From Anaerolineaceae bacterium UBA700 (GTDB lineage Bacteria; Chloroflexota; Anaerolineae; Anaerolineales; Anaerolineaceae): a DNA stretch of 24,219 nucleotides. Both the position numbers and the translations under genes were made by a program. The first letter of the stretch is position 1. Every line of letters starts with the position of its first letter. The notes under the pieces were generated by a model. It did not search any database. It saw nothing but the letters and a program-made list of their open reading frames with translations, and was not told the origin of the DNA. The stretch covers positions 4,082-28,300 of the forward strand of contig DBMK01000135.1 in assembly GCA_002298885.1 (NCBI GenBank). The letters are read 5' to 3'. Shown piece by piece: positions 1 to 8,284 of the stretch.

Positions 1-417
1 CAGGGTCTGGCGGTCCAGGTGGTCCTGGACGCGGCCGGGGGTGCCCACCACGACCTGGGCGCCATACTTCAGCGCCTTGAGCTGGGGGACGTAGCTGAGG
101 CCGCCCACGAGGAGGGCCACGTCCAGGCGGGGCATGACGCTCTGGAGCTCCTCGGCCACCTGCTGGGCCAGCTCGCGGGTGGGCGTCAGAATGATGGCCT
201 GGGTCTTGCGCTCATCGGTCAGGCGGTGGAGCAGGGGCAGGCCGAAGGCCAGGGTCTTGCCGGACCCGGTGCGGCTCTGCACCAGGAGGTCGCGCCCCTC
301 GAGGCCGGGCTGGAAGGTTTCCGCCTGCACGAGGGTCGGGGTGGTGAACCCCCGCCGGGCCAAGGCCGACAGAAAAGGTTCGGAGCAGCCTAGGGCTGCG
401 AAGGTTTCAATGGTCAC
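1..417 (-). CDS. DEAD-box RNA helicase, N-terminal part (cut by window edge)
   Basis: This is the first 139 residues of an ATP-dependent RNA helicase, which unwinds RNA duplexes in the cytoplasm. The visible RecA-like domain 1 has the DEAD-box order: a Q motif (GFTTPTLVQ, Gln31), motif I SRTGSGKT (48-55), motif Ia PTRELA (79-84), the GG pair (105-106) and motif Ib TPGR (126-129). The DEAD motif and domain 2 lie beyond the left edge. The GTG start at 417 is chosen because GGGAG lies 6-7 bases upstream and the Q motif follows at a normal distance. It is transcribed divergently from the sixA-like gene, with 135 bases between them. Codon use is strongly G/C-ending, like the genes to its right. 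Family assignment is firm. Which paralogue (RhlE, CsdA or DbpA type) cannot be told without the C-terminus. Confidence 0.9.
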   Translation of the reverse strand, partial: MTIETFAALGCSEPFLSALARRGFTTPTLVQAETFQPGLEGRDLLVQSRTGSGKTLAFGLPLLHRLTDERKTQAIILTPTRELAQQVAEELQSVMPRLDVALLVGGLSYVPQLKALKYGAQVVVGTPGRVQDHLDRQTL

Positions 418-552
418 GTCTTCTCCCGGGGCACCTGCCGGATCGAAGGGGCGAAACTGCGCCTGCCGGACCTGGCCCAAACATCCAGCTTCCCACGGAA
501 CGCCTGAAAAGGCCACGGCTAATGTGGAGGCGGACCGTGGGATAATGGGGCC

Positions 553-1038
553 ATGATCACAATCCTCCTTATCCGACATGGGATCGCAGAAGATCCGCGC
601 CCGGGGCTCAGGGATTCCGACCGGGGCCTCACCGTGGAGGGCTGGGAGAAGACCCGGGCCGCCATGAAGGGCCTCGTGGCCAGGGGCTACGTGCCGGCCC
701 GCGGCGTCTCCAGCCCCTACCGCAGGGCCGCCGAGACCATGGTCTGCCTCAAGGAGGCGACGCCGGAAGGCTTCCCCGTGGGCTGCTGGGAGGGCCTGGA
801 GCCCGGCGCCAGCCCCGGGGCCGCCCACGAGTGGCTGAACCTCATCGTCGGCCAGGCCCATCCCTTCGAGACCATCGCCCTGGTGAGCCACCAGCCCCTG
901 TGCTCGGAGCTGGTGCACCACCTCACGGGCCGTTCCATGGATTTCAAGAAGGCCGCCTGCGCCATCCTGCACTGGACCGGGGGCCGCTTCGAGCTGGCCG
1001 CCAAGTTCGCCCCGTCCGAACTGCGGTCCGAACCGTGA
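553..1038 (+). CDS. sixA: SixA-type phosphohistidine phosphatase (histidine phosphatase superfamily)
   Basis: This is a small cytoplasmic phosphatase of 161 residues, the usual SixA size. The N-terminal RHG motif is IRHGIAEDP, with the expected phospho-acceptor His9. It is followed by SPYRRAAET (53-62), matching the family SPxxRAxQT motif, and by VSHQP with the second catalytic His113. SixA enzymes remove phosphate from histidine residues of phosphotransfer proteins; which protein is the target here cannot be inferred. Its stop codon overlaps the GTG start of the downstream hydrolase (GTGA), so the two are probably co-transcribed and translationally coupled. A GATAAT hexamer sits just before the ATG at 553, too close for a normal leader unless the message is nearly leaderless. 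Confidence 0.85.
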   Translation: MITILLIRHGIAEDPRPGLRDSDRGLTVEGWEKTRAAMKGLVARGYVPARGVSSPYRRAAETMVCLKEATPEGFPVGCWEGLEPGASPGAAHEWLNLIVGQAHPFETIALVSHQPLCSELVHHLTGRSMDFKKAACAILHWTGGRFELAAKFAPSELRSEP

Positions 1039-1847
1039 GGCGAGCCGGGCACTTCGCCGCCCTCCCCGGGGGCGTGACCCTCCACTACCGGGTCCAGGGC
1101 CGGCCTGACGGACCCTGGCTTGTGCTCATCAACGGACTCCTGTCCGACACCACCATGTGGGCCGGCGTCCTGCCCGGGTTGACGGCCACCTTCCGCGTGC
1201 TCACCTTCGACGGCCGGGGCCAGGGCCTCTCCGACGCCCCGGACGAGGGGCCCTACACGGTGCCCCTCCTCGCCCGGGACGCCTGGGAGCTGTTTGAACA
1301 CCTGCAGATCCGGCGACCCTGGCTGGCCGGATTGTCCAACGGCAGCTCCGTGGCCCTGGAACTGCTGGCCACCCATCCCGGAGCCTTCCCCGGGGCGGTG
1401 CTCACCAGCGCCATGGCCCGCACGGACTTCACCATGCGCCTGCGCCTGGAGCACTGGATCCACTGCCTGGACCTGGGCGGTCCCGGCCTGCAGTTCGACG
1501 CCGTGGCCCCCTACCTGTGGGGCGACCGGTTCCTGGAGGCCCGCTACCAGGTGCTGAAGGCCTACCATGAATCAAAAAAGGTGGAGGACAAACCTTTTCA
1601 TGGTTTCCGGCACCAGATAGAAGGTGCACTCCAAATGGATATCCGATCACGGCTGACCACGATCCAGGAGCCTGTTCTCTGCCTGGCCGGCGCCGAGGAT
1701 CTGCTGACGCCCCCCTGGAAATGCCTTGAAGTGGCCCGCTCCCTACCCCACAGTCGTCTTGAAATGATTCCAGGCATTGGACATGCGTTTCCCGTTGAGG
1801 ATCCACGTGGCTACGTTGATAAAATCACGACATACATATCGTTTTAA
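1035..1847 (+). CDS. alpha/beta hydrolase
   Basis: This is a cytoplasmic alpha/beta-hydrolase-fold protein of 270 residues; the substrate is unknown. The oxyanion region LINGLLSD is at 31-38, the nucleophile elbow GLSNG puts the catalytic Ser at 101, the acid is probably Asp222 (GAEDLLTPP) and the base is His250 (GIGHAFP). The start is GTG at 1035, overlapping the sixA stop as GTGA; an in-frame extension upstream only shadows sixA. The last third of the gene, from about 1565, uses many A/T-ending codons (gaa, tca, aaa, cct, ttt, cat), while the first two thirds are almost all G/C-ending. This could be a native 3' drift or a recombination boundary. Family is certain and function is not. Confidence 0.85.
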   Translation: MRRAGHFAALPGGVTLHYRVQGRPDGPWLVLINGLLSDTTMWAGVLPGLTATFRVLTFDGRGQGLSDAPDEGPYTVPLLARDAWELFEHLQIRRPWLAGLSNGSSVALELLATHPGAFPGAVLTSAMARTDFTMRLRLEHWIHCLDLGGPGLQFDAVAPYLWGDRFLEARYQVLKAYHESKKVEDKPFHGFRHQIEGALQMDIRSRLTTIQEPVLCLAGAEDLLTPPWKCLEVARSLPHSRLEMIPGIGHAFPVEDPRGYVDKITTYISF

Positions 1848-1868
1848 CAAGTAAGCCGCTACAAATTG

Positions 1869-1897
1869 TTGGCGTTATCCGGATAATGCGTTATGAT
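1869..1897 (+). promoter_or_regulatory. probable sigma70-type promoter of rho
   Basis: TTGGCG (1869-1874) and TATGAT (1892-1897) are separated by exactly 17 bases. A transcript would start near 1904 and give a leader of about 44 nt before the rho ATG. The region between the hydrolase stop and rho is clearly more A/T-rich than its surroundings. Prediction from the hexamers only. Confidence 0.45.
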
Positions 1898-1947
1898 TCT
1901 GAATCCCAACTTCGTTTCCCCGACTCTCGTCCCCAAGGGGGGAATCC

Positions 1948-3249
1948 ATGCCCATTGAAACCCAAGCGCCTGCGGTTCTGAGTCTTCAGGACTTGAAGGA
2001 GCAGTCCATCGGCCGACTGGCTGAAATGGGCAAGGCATACGAGATCGAGAATCCGCTTTCCATGCGGAAGCAGGAGTTGATCTTCCGTCTGCTGGAGGCC
2101 CAGGCCCAGCGGGAGGGGCTGTTCTTCGCGGAAGGCGTCCTGGAGGTGCTGCCCGAGGGCTTCGGCTTCCTGCGCGCCCCGGAGCACAACTACCTGGCGG
2201 GTTCCGACGACATCTACGTCTCCCCCAGCCAGATCCGCAAGTTCGGCCTGCGAAGCGGCGACACTCTCTCCGGCATGATCCGGCCCCCGCGCGGCGACGA
2301 GAAGTTCTTCGCCATCATGCGCATCGACGCCATCAACTTCGATCCGCCCGGCTCGGCCAAGGAACGCACCCACTTCGACAACCTGATCCCCCTCTACCCC
2401 ACGAAGATGCTCAAGATGGAGCGGGATCCGCAGGAACTGTCCACCCGGGTCATGGACCTCATGACGCCCCTGGGCAAGGGCCAGCGCGCCCTCATCGTCG
2501 CGCCGCCCCGCACGGGCAAGACCGTGCTCATGCAGAACATCGCCAACAGCATCACCCTGAACCACCCGGAGGTCTTCCTCATCGTGCTGCTCATCGACGA
2601 GCGCCCCGAGGAAGTCACGGACATGGAGCGCAACGTCAAGGGCGAGGTCGTCTCCAGCACCTTCGACGAGCCCGCCACGCGCCACGTCCAGGTGGCCGAG
2701 ATGGTCATCGAGAAGGCCAAGCGCCTGGTGGAGCACAAGAAGGACGTGGTCATCCTGCTGGATTCCATCACCCGTCTCGCGCGCGCCTACAACACGGTGG
2801 TGCCCCTGTCGGGCAAGGTCCTTTCGGGCGGCGTGGACTCCAACGCCCTGCAGCGGCCCAAGCGGTTCTTCGGGGCGGCGCGCAACATCGAGGGCGGCGG
2901 TTCCTTGACCATCATCGCCACGGCCCTGATCGAGACCGGCTCCCGCATGGACGACGTGATCTTCGAGGAATTCAAGGGCACCGGCAACAGCGAGATCGTC
3001 CTGGACCGCAAGCTCAGCGACAAGCGCATCTTCCCCGCCATGGACATCCAGAAGTCCGGAACGCGGAAGGAGGACCTCCTCATCGAGGCCCCGCGCCTCG
3101 CCAAGATCTGGGTGCTGCGCAAGATCCTCAGCTCCAGCGGGCCGGTGGAGAGCATGGAACTGCTGCTGGACAGGCTTGGGAAGTCGAAGAACAACGACGA
3201 CTTCCTGGCGAACCTGCAGGATGCGCCGGCGGGGGGCGGGCGGCGCTGA
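1948..3249 (+). CDS. rho: transcription termination factor Rho
   Basis: Rho is the hexameric RNA-dependent ATPase that releases RNA polymerase at factor-dependent terminators. The 433-residue protein has the standard arrangement: an N-terminal Rho_N helical segment (about 12-52), an OB-fold RNA-binding domain (about 55-125, with EGFGFLR and [15 protein letters not shown]), then the RecA-type motor. Walker A is APPRTGKT (about 185-192), Walker B is VVILLDS (about 267-273), followed by ITRLARAYN, and the central-pore loop region GGVDSNAL is near 294. The C-terminal RKEDLL and hexamer-contact segments are present. ATG 1948 is preceded by AAGGGGGGA at good spacing. It lacks the long basic insertion found in many actinobacterial Rho proteins. 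It is the strongest identification in the left part of the window. Confidence 0.97.
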   Translation: MPIETQAPAVLSLQDLKEQSIGRLAEMGKAYEIENPLSMRKQELIFRLLEAQAQREGLFFAEGVLEVLPEGFGFLRAPEHNYLAGSDDIYVSPSQIRKFGLRSGDTLSGMIRPPRGDEKFFAIMRIDAINFDPPGSAKERTHFDNLIPLYPTKMLKMERDPQELSTRVMDLMTPLGKGQRALIVAPPRTGKTVLMQNIANSITLNHPEVFLIVLLIDERPEEVTDMERNVKGEVVSSTFDEPATRHVQVAEMVIEKAKRLVEHKKDVVILLDSITRLARAYNTVVPLSGKVLSGGVDSNALQRPKRFFGAARNIEGGGSLTIIATALIETGSRMDDVIFEEFKGTGNSEIVLDRKLSDKRIFPAMDIQKSGTRKEDLLIEAPRLAKIWVLRKILSSSGPVESMELLLDRLGKSKNNDDFLANLQDAPAGGGRR

Positions 3250-3330
3250 TTCGTGATTGAGGTGATGCGCCGACCCATCAAGCATGGGGCGGTGATGGTT
3301 GGGGGTGACGATCCCGCCCTTCGGATTGCT

Positions 3331-3864
3331 TCAGCAGGCTTTCTTCTGGCGGAAGGCCAGCGCGGTTGCGCGCGTGGTCAGGGCGATGGCCGGCAGTCCC
3401 AGGGCCATGAAGGCCGGCACGCTGACCCAGGCGCCCCCCTGGAAGAACCCTGCCAGCAGGCCCCCGGAAGCGTCTCCCAAATCCAGGAGGCCGTTGCCGA
3501 TGCCGCCCAGGGCCAGCAAGGCCAGGACCCAGCCCCAGGGCGCGAGCCAGCCCTTGAGGTCGTCCCCGGCCCGGCCCAGAAGTTGGACGATGGCGCCAAG
3601 GAGCGCGGTGGGAATCACGGCGGCGGCGTGGAAATGCATCCAGGAGCCCCGCAGCAGGGTCCCCAGGCCTCCGAGGGCGTCCCCGGCCGCCAGGGCGGCC
3701 CAGGACACGCTGGCGCCCGCCAGGAGGCCTGCCAGGAGATCACGGCCGTACCGCGCCAGGAACATCCGGGCGATGACGGGGTCGGTGAGCGCGCTGAACC
3801 ACGGGAAGGGGCGGTTCCCGCCGCAGCAGCCGCCCGAGGACCCGGATGAAGAACAGCAGGACAT
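3331..3864 (-). CDS. cysteine-rich N-terminus membrane protein, unknown function
   Basis: A 177-residue protein I do not recognise. It opens with a Cys/Ser/Gly cluster (MSCCSSSGSSGGCCGG, four Cys within 14 residues), then has several hydrophobic stretches: LLAGLLAGASVSWAALAAG (about 43-61), FHAAAVIPTALLGAIVQLL (about 78-96), WGWVLALLALGGIGNGLL (about 109-126) and SVPAFMALGLPAIAL (about 147-161). It is therefore probably an integral membrane protein with about four helices. The start ATG at 3864 is preceded by GAGGTGATG about 9 bases upstream. It converges on rho and diverges from mgsA. The Cys cluster could bind metal, but that is only a guess. Codon use matches rho and the first part of mgsA. 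Confidence 0.6.
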   Translation of the reverse strand: MSCCSSSGSSGGCCGGNRPFPWFSALTDPVIARMFLARYGRDLLAGLLAGASVSWAALAAGDALGGLGTLLRGSWMHFHAAAVIPTALLGAIVQLLGRAGDDLKGWLAPWGWVLALLALGGIGNGLLDLGDASGGLLAGFFQGGAWVSVPAFMALGLPAIALTTRATALAFRQKKAC

Positions 3865-4082
3865 GAAGCATCACCTCACCCACCAGTTTGACCGGGGAGC
3901 CGGCTGGGCGTGTTGTCCTGCGTCACAGTCGATCTCGATGCGGATGCCGCCGTAGAGGCCCCTGAAAGGCTTCACCGCCGCCCCGTCTTTTTCCAGCGAT
4001 GGTTGAGTCACGATTACGATATCCGGTCCAAGGCTGGACGCTGGCCCGCTCCCCATGGGAAGTTGGGTGCAGGGAGGCATCC
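3865..4082. other. intergenic region between membrane protein and mgsA
   Basis: This 218-base gap must hold the divergent promoters of the membrane protein and mgsA, but no convincing pair of hexamers is visible. A minus-strand open frame (3871-4080) ends in a plausible protein-like segment (GLYGGIRIEID), so this could be a degraded 3' gene end; I cannot name a family. GGGAGG at about 4072-4077 is the mgsA ribosome binding site. Confidence 0.3.
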
Positions 4083-4580
4083 ATGAGCCAGATCGAGATT
4101 CCGTTGGGCAGCCGGAAGAAGATCGCCCTGGTGGCCCACGACCACAAGAAGCCCGATCTTCTGGAATGGGTGCAGTTCAACAAGGAGCTGCTCCTGAACC
4201 ACGAGCTCTTCGCCACGGGCACCACGGGCACGCTGCTGGAGGAGCTCCTGGGCCCGGTGGTGAACAAGCTCTTCAGCGGCCCCCTGGGGGGCGACCTGCA
4301 GATCGGCGCCAAGATCGCCGAAGGCGAGATCGACGTGCTGGTCTTCTTCTGGGATCCCCTGGAGCCGGCGCCCCACGATCCCGACGTGAAGGCCCTGCTG
4401 CGCGTGGCGGCGGTGTGGAACATCCCCGTGGCCTGCGACCGCTCGACGGCTGATTATGTGATCTCGTCGCCACTGATGAGCGGATCTTACCAGCGCCTGC
4501 TGCCGGATTATACGGCTCACACGGAGCGTTTCACGCCGCGCCAGAAGAAATTGGCACTACTGCCGGAAAGCGTGCGATAG
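4083..4580 (+). CDS. mgsA: methylglyoxal synthase, possibly chimeric
   Basis: It converts dihydroxyacetone phosphate to methylglyoxal and phosphate, a bypass of lower glycolysis that relieves phosphate limitation. The 165 residues align closely with E. coli MgsA: KIALVAHDHKKPD (13-25), ATGTTGTLL (44-52), SGPLGGD with catalytic Asp71, and FFWDPLEPAPHDPDVKALLR with the conserved Asp91, His98 and Asp101. The C-terminus (SSPLMSGSYQRLLPDY) also fits the family, with an extension beyond the 152-residue E. coli protein. The start ATG follows GGGAGG at 6-7 bases. Codons 1-122 have only 7 A/T-ending codons, while codons 123-165 have 15 of 43. That sharp change, just before the unrelated aro operon, suggests the tail belongs to a second genome. 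Confidence 0.9.
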   Translation: MSQIEIPLGSRKKIALVAHDHKKPDLLEWVQFNKELLLNHELFATGTTGTLLEELLGPVVNKLFSGPLGGDLQIGAKIAEGEIDVLVFFWDPLEPAPHDPDVKALLRVAAVWNIPVACDRSTADYVISSPLMSGSYQRLLPDYTAHTERFTPRQKKLALLPESVR

Positions 4581-4620
4581 AGGAAGTGAATTTTGGACTG
4601 CTGATGCGCCAGCGAAGGCA

Positions 4621-6192
4621 TCAGCTCTCCAGCATCCAGCGCACGTCCTCCTCCCCGGCCGCGACGCCGATCTCCACCTTGCCGATGCGCACCGGCAGTG
4701 AAAAGCGTACCTTTCCCCCGGCTTTTTTCTTGTCGAACTGCATGTAGGCCCACAGGCTGGTGCGGTCGACGCCGTCGGGGATGGTAACCGGCAGCTCCAG
4801 GCACTGCAGCACGCCGGCAATCGTCTCGAACAGGCCCGGCTTTGCCAACCCCAGCCGTTCGGCGAGGCGCGCTTCGAGCGCCATGCCGATGGCAACCGCC
4901 TCGCCGTGACGCAAGCGGTAGCCGGTGGCAGTCTCGAGGGCATGCCCCGCGGTGTGTCCCAGGTTGAGGGCGGCGCGCACCCCTTTCTCGTATGGGTCGA
5001 CCTGGATGGCGTGGATCTTGACGGCCATCGCCCGGCGCACGATCCCTTCCCAGTTGGCGGCCAGGGTTGGCAGCCCGGCCGCGCACAGCTCGAACAGGCC
5101 CGGGTCGCCCAGCACGCCGTGTTTGACCACCTCGGCCAGACCGTTGCGCAGCTCTACTTCGGGCAGGCTGGCGAGCAAGGACGGGTCGGCCAGCACCAGG
5201 CTGGGCGGATGGAAGGCGCCGATCAAATTCTTGCCCTGCGGCAGGTCGGCCCCGGTCTTGCCGCCCAGGCTGGCGTCGGCCATTGCCAGCAGGCTGGTGG
5301 GCACGCTCACCCAGCGCACCCCGCGCAGGAAGGTGGCAGCGGCAAAACCGGCCAGGTCGCCGGTCACTCCGCCACCCAGGGCTACCACCGTGCTGGAACG
5401 TTCCAGGCCGGCGGTTAGAAAGGCCTGCCACAGCGATTGGACCGTTTCGAGCGTTTTGTGGGCTTCGCCTGCCCGGATGAGGATTTGATGCACGGCAAAC
5501 CCGGCCTGCTGCAGGGCGGCAGCCGCCCGCTTGGCATACAGCGGGCCGGTGTTCGCGTCTGCGATCAGCGCTGCCGGGCTCTGCAGCCCGCGCAGGCGCA
5601 TGCGTTCGCCAAGCTGGTCCAATCCACCGGGGACGACACGGATATCGCAGGCCTCGCCCATGCCGTTGACCCGGAACGCGCCCAGGCTGACCAGAGCCTG
5701 CCCCACCGCTGCGCGCGTGGACAGGCGTGAGGTATCTATTTGCAGCGCGAATGAGGCGTAATGCTCGCGCCGGCGCTCCAACAGCTCTGCCAGGCGGGCC
5801 GGCATCTCCACCGCAGGCCCCAGCAGCGGGCGCAGTCCGGGGTTATCCTGCAGCCTGGCCAGCAGTGCTGCCGGGCTAGCCGTCAGGCACACTACCTGAC
5901 CGGCAGCCAGGGCAGCGCGGCGGCTGGATTCGTCCAGCAAGGCCCCGCCGCCCAGGGCGACCACGCCTTGCTTGCGCTCAATTAATTTCATCAGGCAGGT
6001 CGCTTCAAGCTGGCGGAAGGCTGCTTCGCCGCGAACGGCAAAAATATCAGCCACCGGCTGGCCGGCGCGCCCCTCGATCAGGGCGTCGAGGTCATAGAAT
6101 GGCTGCCCGAGCTCCCGCGCCAGGCGCCGGGCGAGGGTGCTTTTTCCTGACCCGGGAGGCCCGTAAACGAAAAACATGCTTTGCAGGCTCAC
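4621..6192 (-). CDS. aroKB: bifunctional shikimate kinase / 3-dehydroquinate synthase (AroK-AroB fusion)
   Basis: This fusion catalyses two non-adjacent shikimate-pathway steps: phosphorylation of shikimate by ATP, and cyclisation of DAHP to 3-dehydroquinate with NAD. The N-terminal kinase (about 1-165) has Walker A GPPGSGKST (11-19), the shikimate-binding YDLD (33-36) and a GGGALLD loop. The C-terminal AroB domain begins near 172 and shows GGGVTGDLAGFAAATFLRG, the SLGGKTG and QGKNLIGAFHPP segments, LAEVVKHG, and NLGHTAGHALE with metal-binding His residues, plus the DKKKAGGKVRFSLP tail. The GTG at 6192 overlaps the aroC stop (GTGA). ATG at 6177, just before FFVYGPPG, and TTG at 6198 are alternatives. 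It is the last gene of the operon in this window, and its stop lies 40 bases from the mgsA stop. Confidence 0.93.
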   Translation of the reverse strand: MSLQSMFFVYGPPGSGKSTLARRLARELGQPFYDLDALIEGRAGQPVADIFAVRGEAAFRQLEATCLMKLIERKQGVVALGGGALLDESSRRAALAAGQVVCLTASPAALLARLQDNPGLRPLLGPAVEMPARLAELLERRREHYASFALQIDTSRLSTRAAVGQALVSLGAFRVNGMGEACDIRVVPGGLDQLGERMRLRGLQSPAALIADANTGPLYAKRAAAALQQAGFAVHQILIRAGEAHKTLETVQSLWQAFLTAGLERSSTVVALGGGVTGDLAGFAAATFLRGVRWVSVPTSLLAMADASLGGKTGADLPQGKNLIGAFHPPSLVLADPSLLASLPEVELRNGLAEVVKHGVLGDPGLFELCAAGLPTLAANWEGIVRRAMAVKIHAIQVDPYEKGVRAALNLGHTAGHALETATGYRLRHGEAVAIGMALEARLAERLGLAKPGLFETIAGVLQCLELPVTIPDGVDRTSLWAYMQFDKKKAGGKVRFSLPVRIGKVEIGVAAGEEDVRWMLES

Positions 6193-7358
6193 GGCCAAAA
6201 GACGTGCTCCTCTCCATCCAGGCGCAGGTCTTCCAGCCGCGCCTGGCGCAAGGTTTGGAACCGCGGCCGCATCTCGTTGAGCGAATCGCCGCCCAATTTT
6301 TCGAGCAGGGCGTCGGCCAGAACATAGCAGACCATGGCTTCGAGGATCACCACTGCCCGCGGCACCGGGCAGAAATCCGAGCGCTCGTAGCGCGTCTCGA
6401 CCGGTTCACCGCGCAGCAGGTCGACTGAGGGCTGCGGTGTCAGGGTGGTTGGGATGGGCTTCATGGCCGCCCGCAGCAGCAAGGGTTGGCCGGTGGTCAC
6501 TCCACCCTCGATCCCGCCCGAGTACAGGCTGGGACGGGTAAGCTGTCCGTCCTGCACGGCGATGGGGTCGTTGGCCTGGGTGCCGCGGCGGCGGGCATTC
6601 AAGAAGGCCGGCCCAAATTCCACGCCCTTGATTGCCTGGACGCTGAGCACCGCTGCCCCCAGGCGGGCGTCCAGGCGGCGGTCCCAATGGACGAAGGAGC
6701 CCAGGCCGGGCGGCAGGCCCAGGGCGGCCACCTCGATCACCCCGCCCAGGGTATCTTTGTCCAGCATGGCCTGGCGGATGGCGGCCTGGATGGCCTCAAC
6801 CGCCTGTGGGTCCGGGCAGTGTACGTCGTTCTCGCCAGCCAGCCTGATCCGCTCGGGCAAGTCGAACGCCTCGAGGTTGGCGGTTACCTCGCCAATGCTG
6901 GCAACGTAGCCGCCGACCTGGATGCCGAACTCGGCCAGCAAGGCCCGGCAGACGGCCCCCACCGCCACGCGCATGGCCGTTTCGCGGGCCGAAGCGCGTT
7001 CCAGGGCGGGGCGCAGGTCGGAATAGCCGAATTTGAGCGCCCCAACCAGGTCGGCATGGCCGGGACGGGGGATGGTCATGGGCGCCGCCGGCTTGCCCTG
7101 CCAGCGGGCGTGGTCCTGATTTTCGACGAGCATGGCTATAGGTGCGCCGGTCGTGCGGCCTTCGAGCACGCCGGAGAGCAGGCGCATGTGGTCGTGTTCG
7201 AGCTTCATGCGCGGCCCGGCGCCGTAGCCCTCCTGGCGGCGGGCCAGGTCGGCGTCGACCTGCCGGCCTTCGAGCGCCAGGCCGGCAGGCATGCCTTCGA
7301 GGATGGCGACCAGGGCTGGCCCATGTGATTCGCCTGCGGTCAGGAAACGAAGCGGCAT
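6189..7358 (-). CDS. aroC: chorismate synthase
   Basis: Chorismate synthase converts 5-enolpyruvylshikimate-3-phosphate to chorismate using reduced FMN, the last step of the shared pathway. The 389 residues show the family signatures: GESHGPALVAILEGMPAGL at the N-terminus, RRQEGYGAGPRMKLEHD, PIPRPGHAD-like TIPRPGHADL, the YSDLRPALERASARETA segment with conserved Arg residues, and GGIEGGVTTGQPLLLRAAMKPIPT near residue 300. The C-terminal DFCPVPRAVVILEAM is also typical. The ATG at 7358 follows GGGAGG by 8 bases. It lies 18 bases after aroE and overlaps the aroKB start by 4 bases, so coupled translation is likely. Confidence 0.97.
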   Translation of the reverse strand: MPLRFLTAGESHGPALVAILEGMPAGLALEGRQVDADLARRQEGYGAGPRMKLEHDHMRLLSGVLEGRTTGAPIAMLVENQDHARWQGKPAAPMTIPRPGHADLVGALKFGYSDLRPALERASARETAMRVAVGAVCRALLAEFGIQVGGYVASIGEVTANLEAFDLPERIRLAGENDVHCPDPQAVEAIQAAIRQAMLDKDTLGGVIEVAALGLPPGLGSFVHWDRRLDARLGAAVLSVQAIKGVEFGPAFLNARRRGTQANDPIAVQDGQLTRPSLYSGGIEGGVTTGQPLLLRAAMKPIPTTLTPQPSVDLLRGEPVETRYERSDFCPVPRAVVILEAMVCYVLADALLEKLGGDSLNEMRPRFQTLRQARLEDLRLDGEEHVFWP

Positions 7359-7376
7359 AGAATTCCTCCCATTCTT

Positions 7377-8249
7377 TTAGCCCAGTCCGGCGGCGGCCTG
7401 GAGCATTGCCAAGCGCGGGGCAGCTTTTCCGGTCCAGCGTTCGAAGGACAGAGCGGCCTGTTCAACCAGCATTCCCAACCCGCTGCAGGCGGGGAGCCCG
7501 GCGGCGCGCGCCGCCCGCATCAGGGCCGTCTCGGCCGGATTATATACCAAATCGTACACTGCCGCGGCGGGCGGCAGGGGCACGTCCGCAGGCCACGGGT
7601 TGGCGTCCGTCTCCGGGAACATGCCGACGGGGGTTGCATTCACTACCAGGCTGATGCGCTTGAGCTGAGCCAGGCAGCTCGAATCGAGTTCGACCACCTC
7701 CAGCAGGTTTGGGTCCAGGCTGGCTGCCAGACCCTGGGCCTGCCCCAGGCGGCGAGCAGTCACCAGCACCTGCCAGCGCTCCTGGAGAAGCCCAGCAACC
7801 ACAGCGCGGGCTGCCCCACCCGCCCCCAGGACCAGGGCGCGGCGGGTATTCTTGATCCCCGCCGCGGCCAGGAATGCGGCCAGGTCGGTCAGGAAGGCTG
7901 CCAGGTCGGTGTTGTCTCCCACCAGGCGGCCGTCCCGCCGGTAAAGCACGTTGGCGGCTCCAATGCGCCGGGCGGCCGGGCTGAGCTCGTCGACCAGGGC
8001 CAGCACGTTTTGCTTGTGGGGAATGGTTACGTTCAATCCATCCAATACGCCGCGGCGAAGATCGTCGAGGGTGCGGCGCAGGTCGGCTTCTCCTGCTGGG
8101 AGGGGCGAAACGGGCAGCAGGCGGTATTCGCCGGCCAACCCTGCCGCCTGCAGGGCGGCGCGGTGCAGGATGGGCGAATAGCTGTGCGCCAGGGGGTGGC
8201 CGATGAGGCCGAAGGAGAGGGATGGATGCGAAAGCACTTTTTTGGGCAT
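7377..8249 (-). CDS. aroE: shikimate dehydrogenase (NADP+)
   Basis: AroE reduces 3-dehydroshikimate to shikimate with NADPH. The 290-residue protein has the substrate-binding HSYSP (22-26), the catalytic-lysine motif NVTIPHK (Lys79), GDNTD with Asp115, the nucleotide-binding VLGAGGAARA (140-149), NATPVGM, YDLVYNP and the C-terminal GLGMLVEQA. These are all diagnostic for AroE rather than the YdiB or RifI paralogues, although the paralogues cannot be fully excluded by eye. No strong ribosome binding site precedes the ATG at 8249. The gene is separated from aroA by 115 bases containing a large palindrome, the only real gap inside the operon after aroF. Confidence 0.95.
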   Translation of the reverse strand: MPKKVLSHPSLSFGLIGHPLAHSYSPILHRAALQAAGLAGEYRLLPVSPLPAGEADLRRTLDDLRRGVLDGLNVTIPHKQNVLALVDELSPAARRIGAANVLYRRDGRLVGDNTDLAAFLTDLAAFLAAAGIKNTRRALVLGAGGAARAVVAGLLQERWQVLVTARRLGQAQGLAASLDPNLLEVVELDSSCLAQLKRISLVVNATPVGMFPETDANPWPADVPLPPAAAVYDLVYNPAETALMRAARAAGLPACSGLGMLVEQAALSFERWTGKAAPRLAMLQAAAGLG

Positions 8250-8284
8250 AATAGTCTGGTAAACCTGTTGTTTATGCCCTCCGT

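Noticed and set aside
1891..3285. 464-residue open frame antisense to rho
   Set aside because: It mirrors the G/C-ending codons of rho, has low-complexity composition rich in His, Asp, Leu and Gly, and no ribosome binding site. Rho on the other strand is certain.
3286..3325. Terminator between rho and the convergent membrane protein
   Set aside because: GGGCGG and CCGCCC could pair over a 21-base loop, but there is no U-tract and the stem is short.
4517..5431. 304-residue minus-strand open frame overlapping mgsA and aroB
   Set aside because: It is Arg/Gly/Pro-rich, out of frame with the clear AroB domain, and spans the suspected seam.
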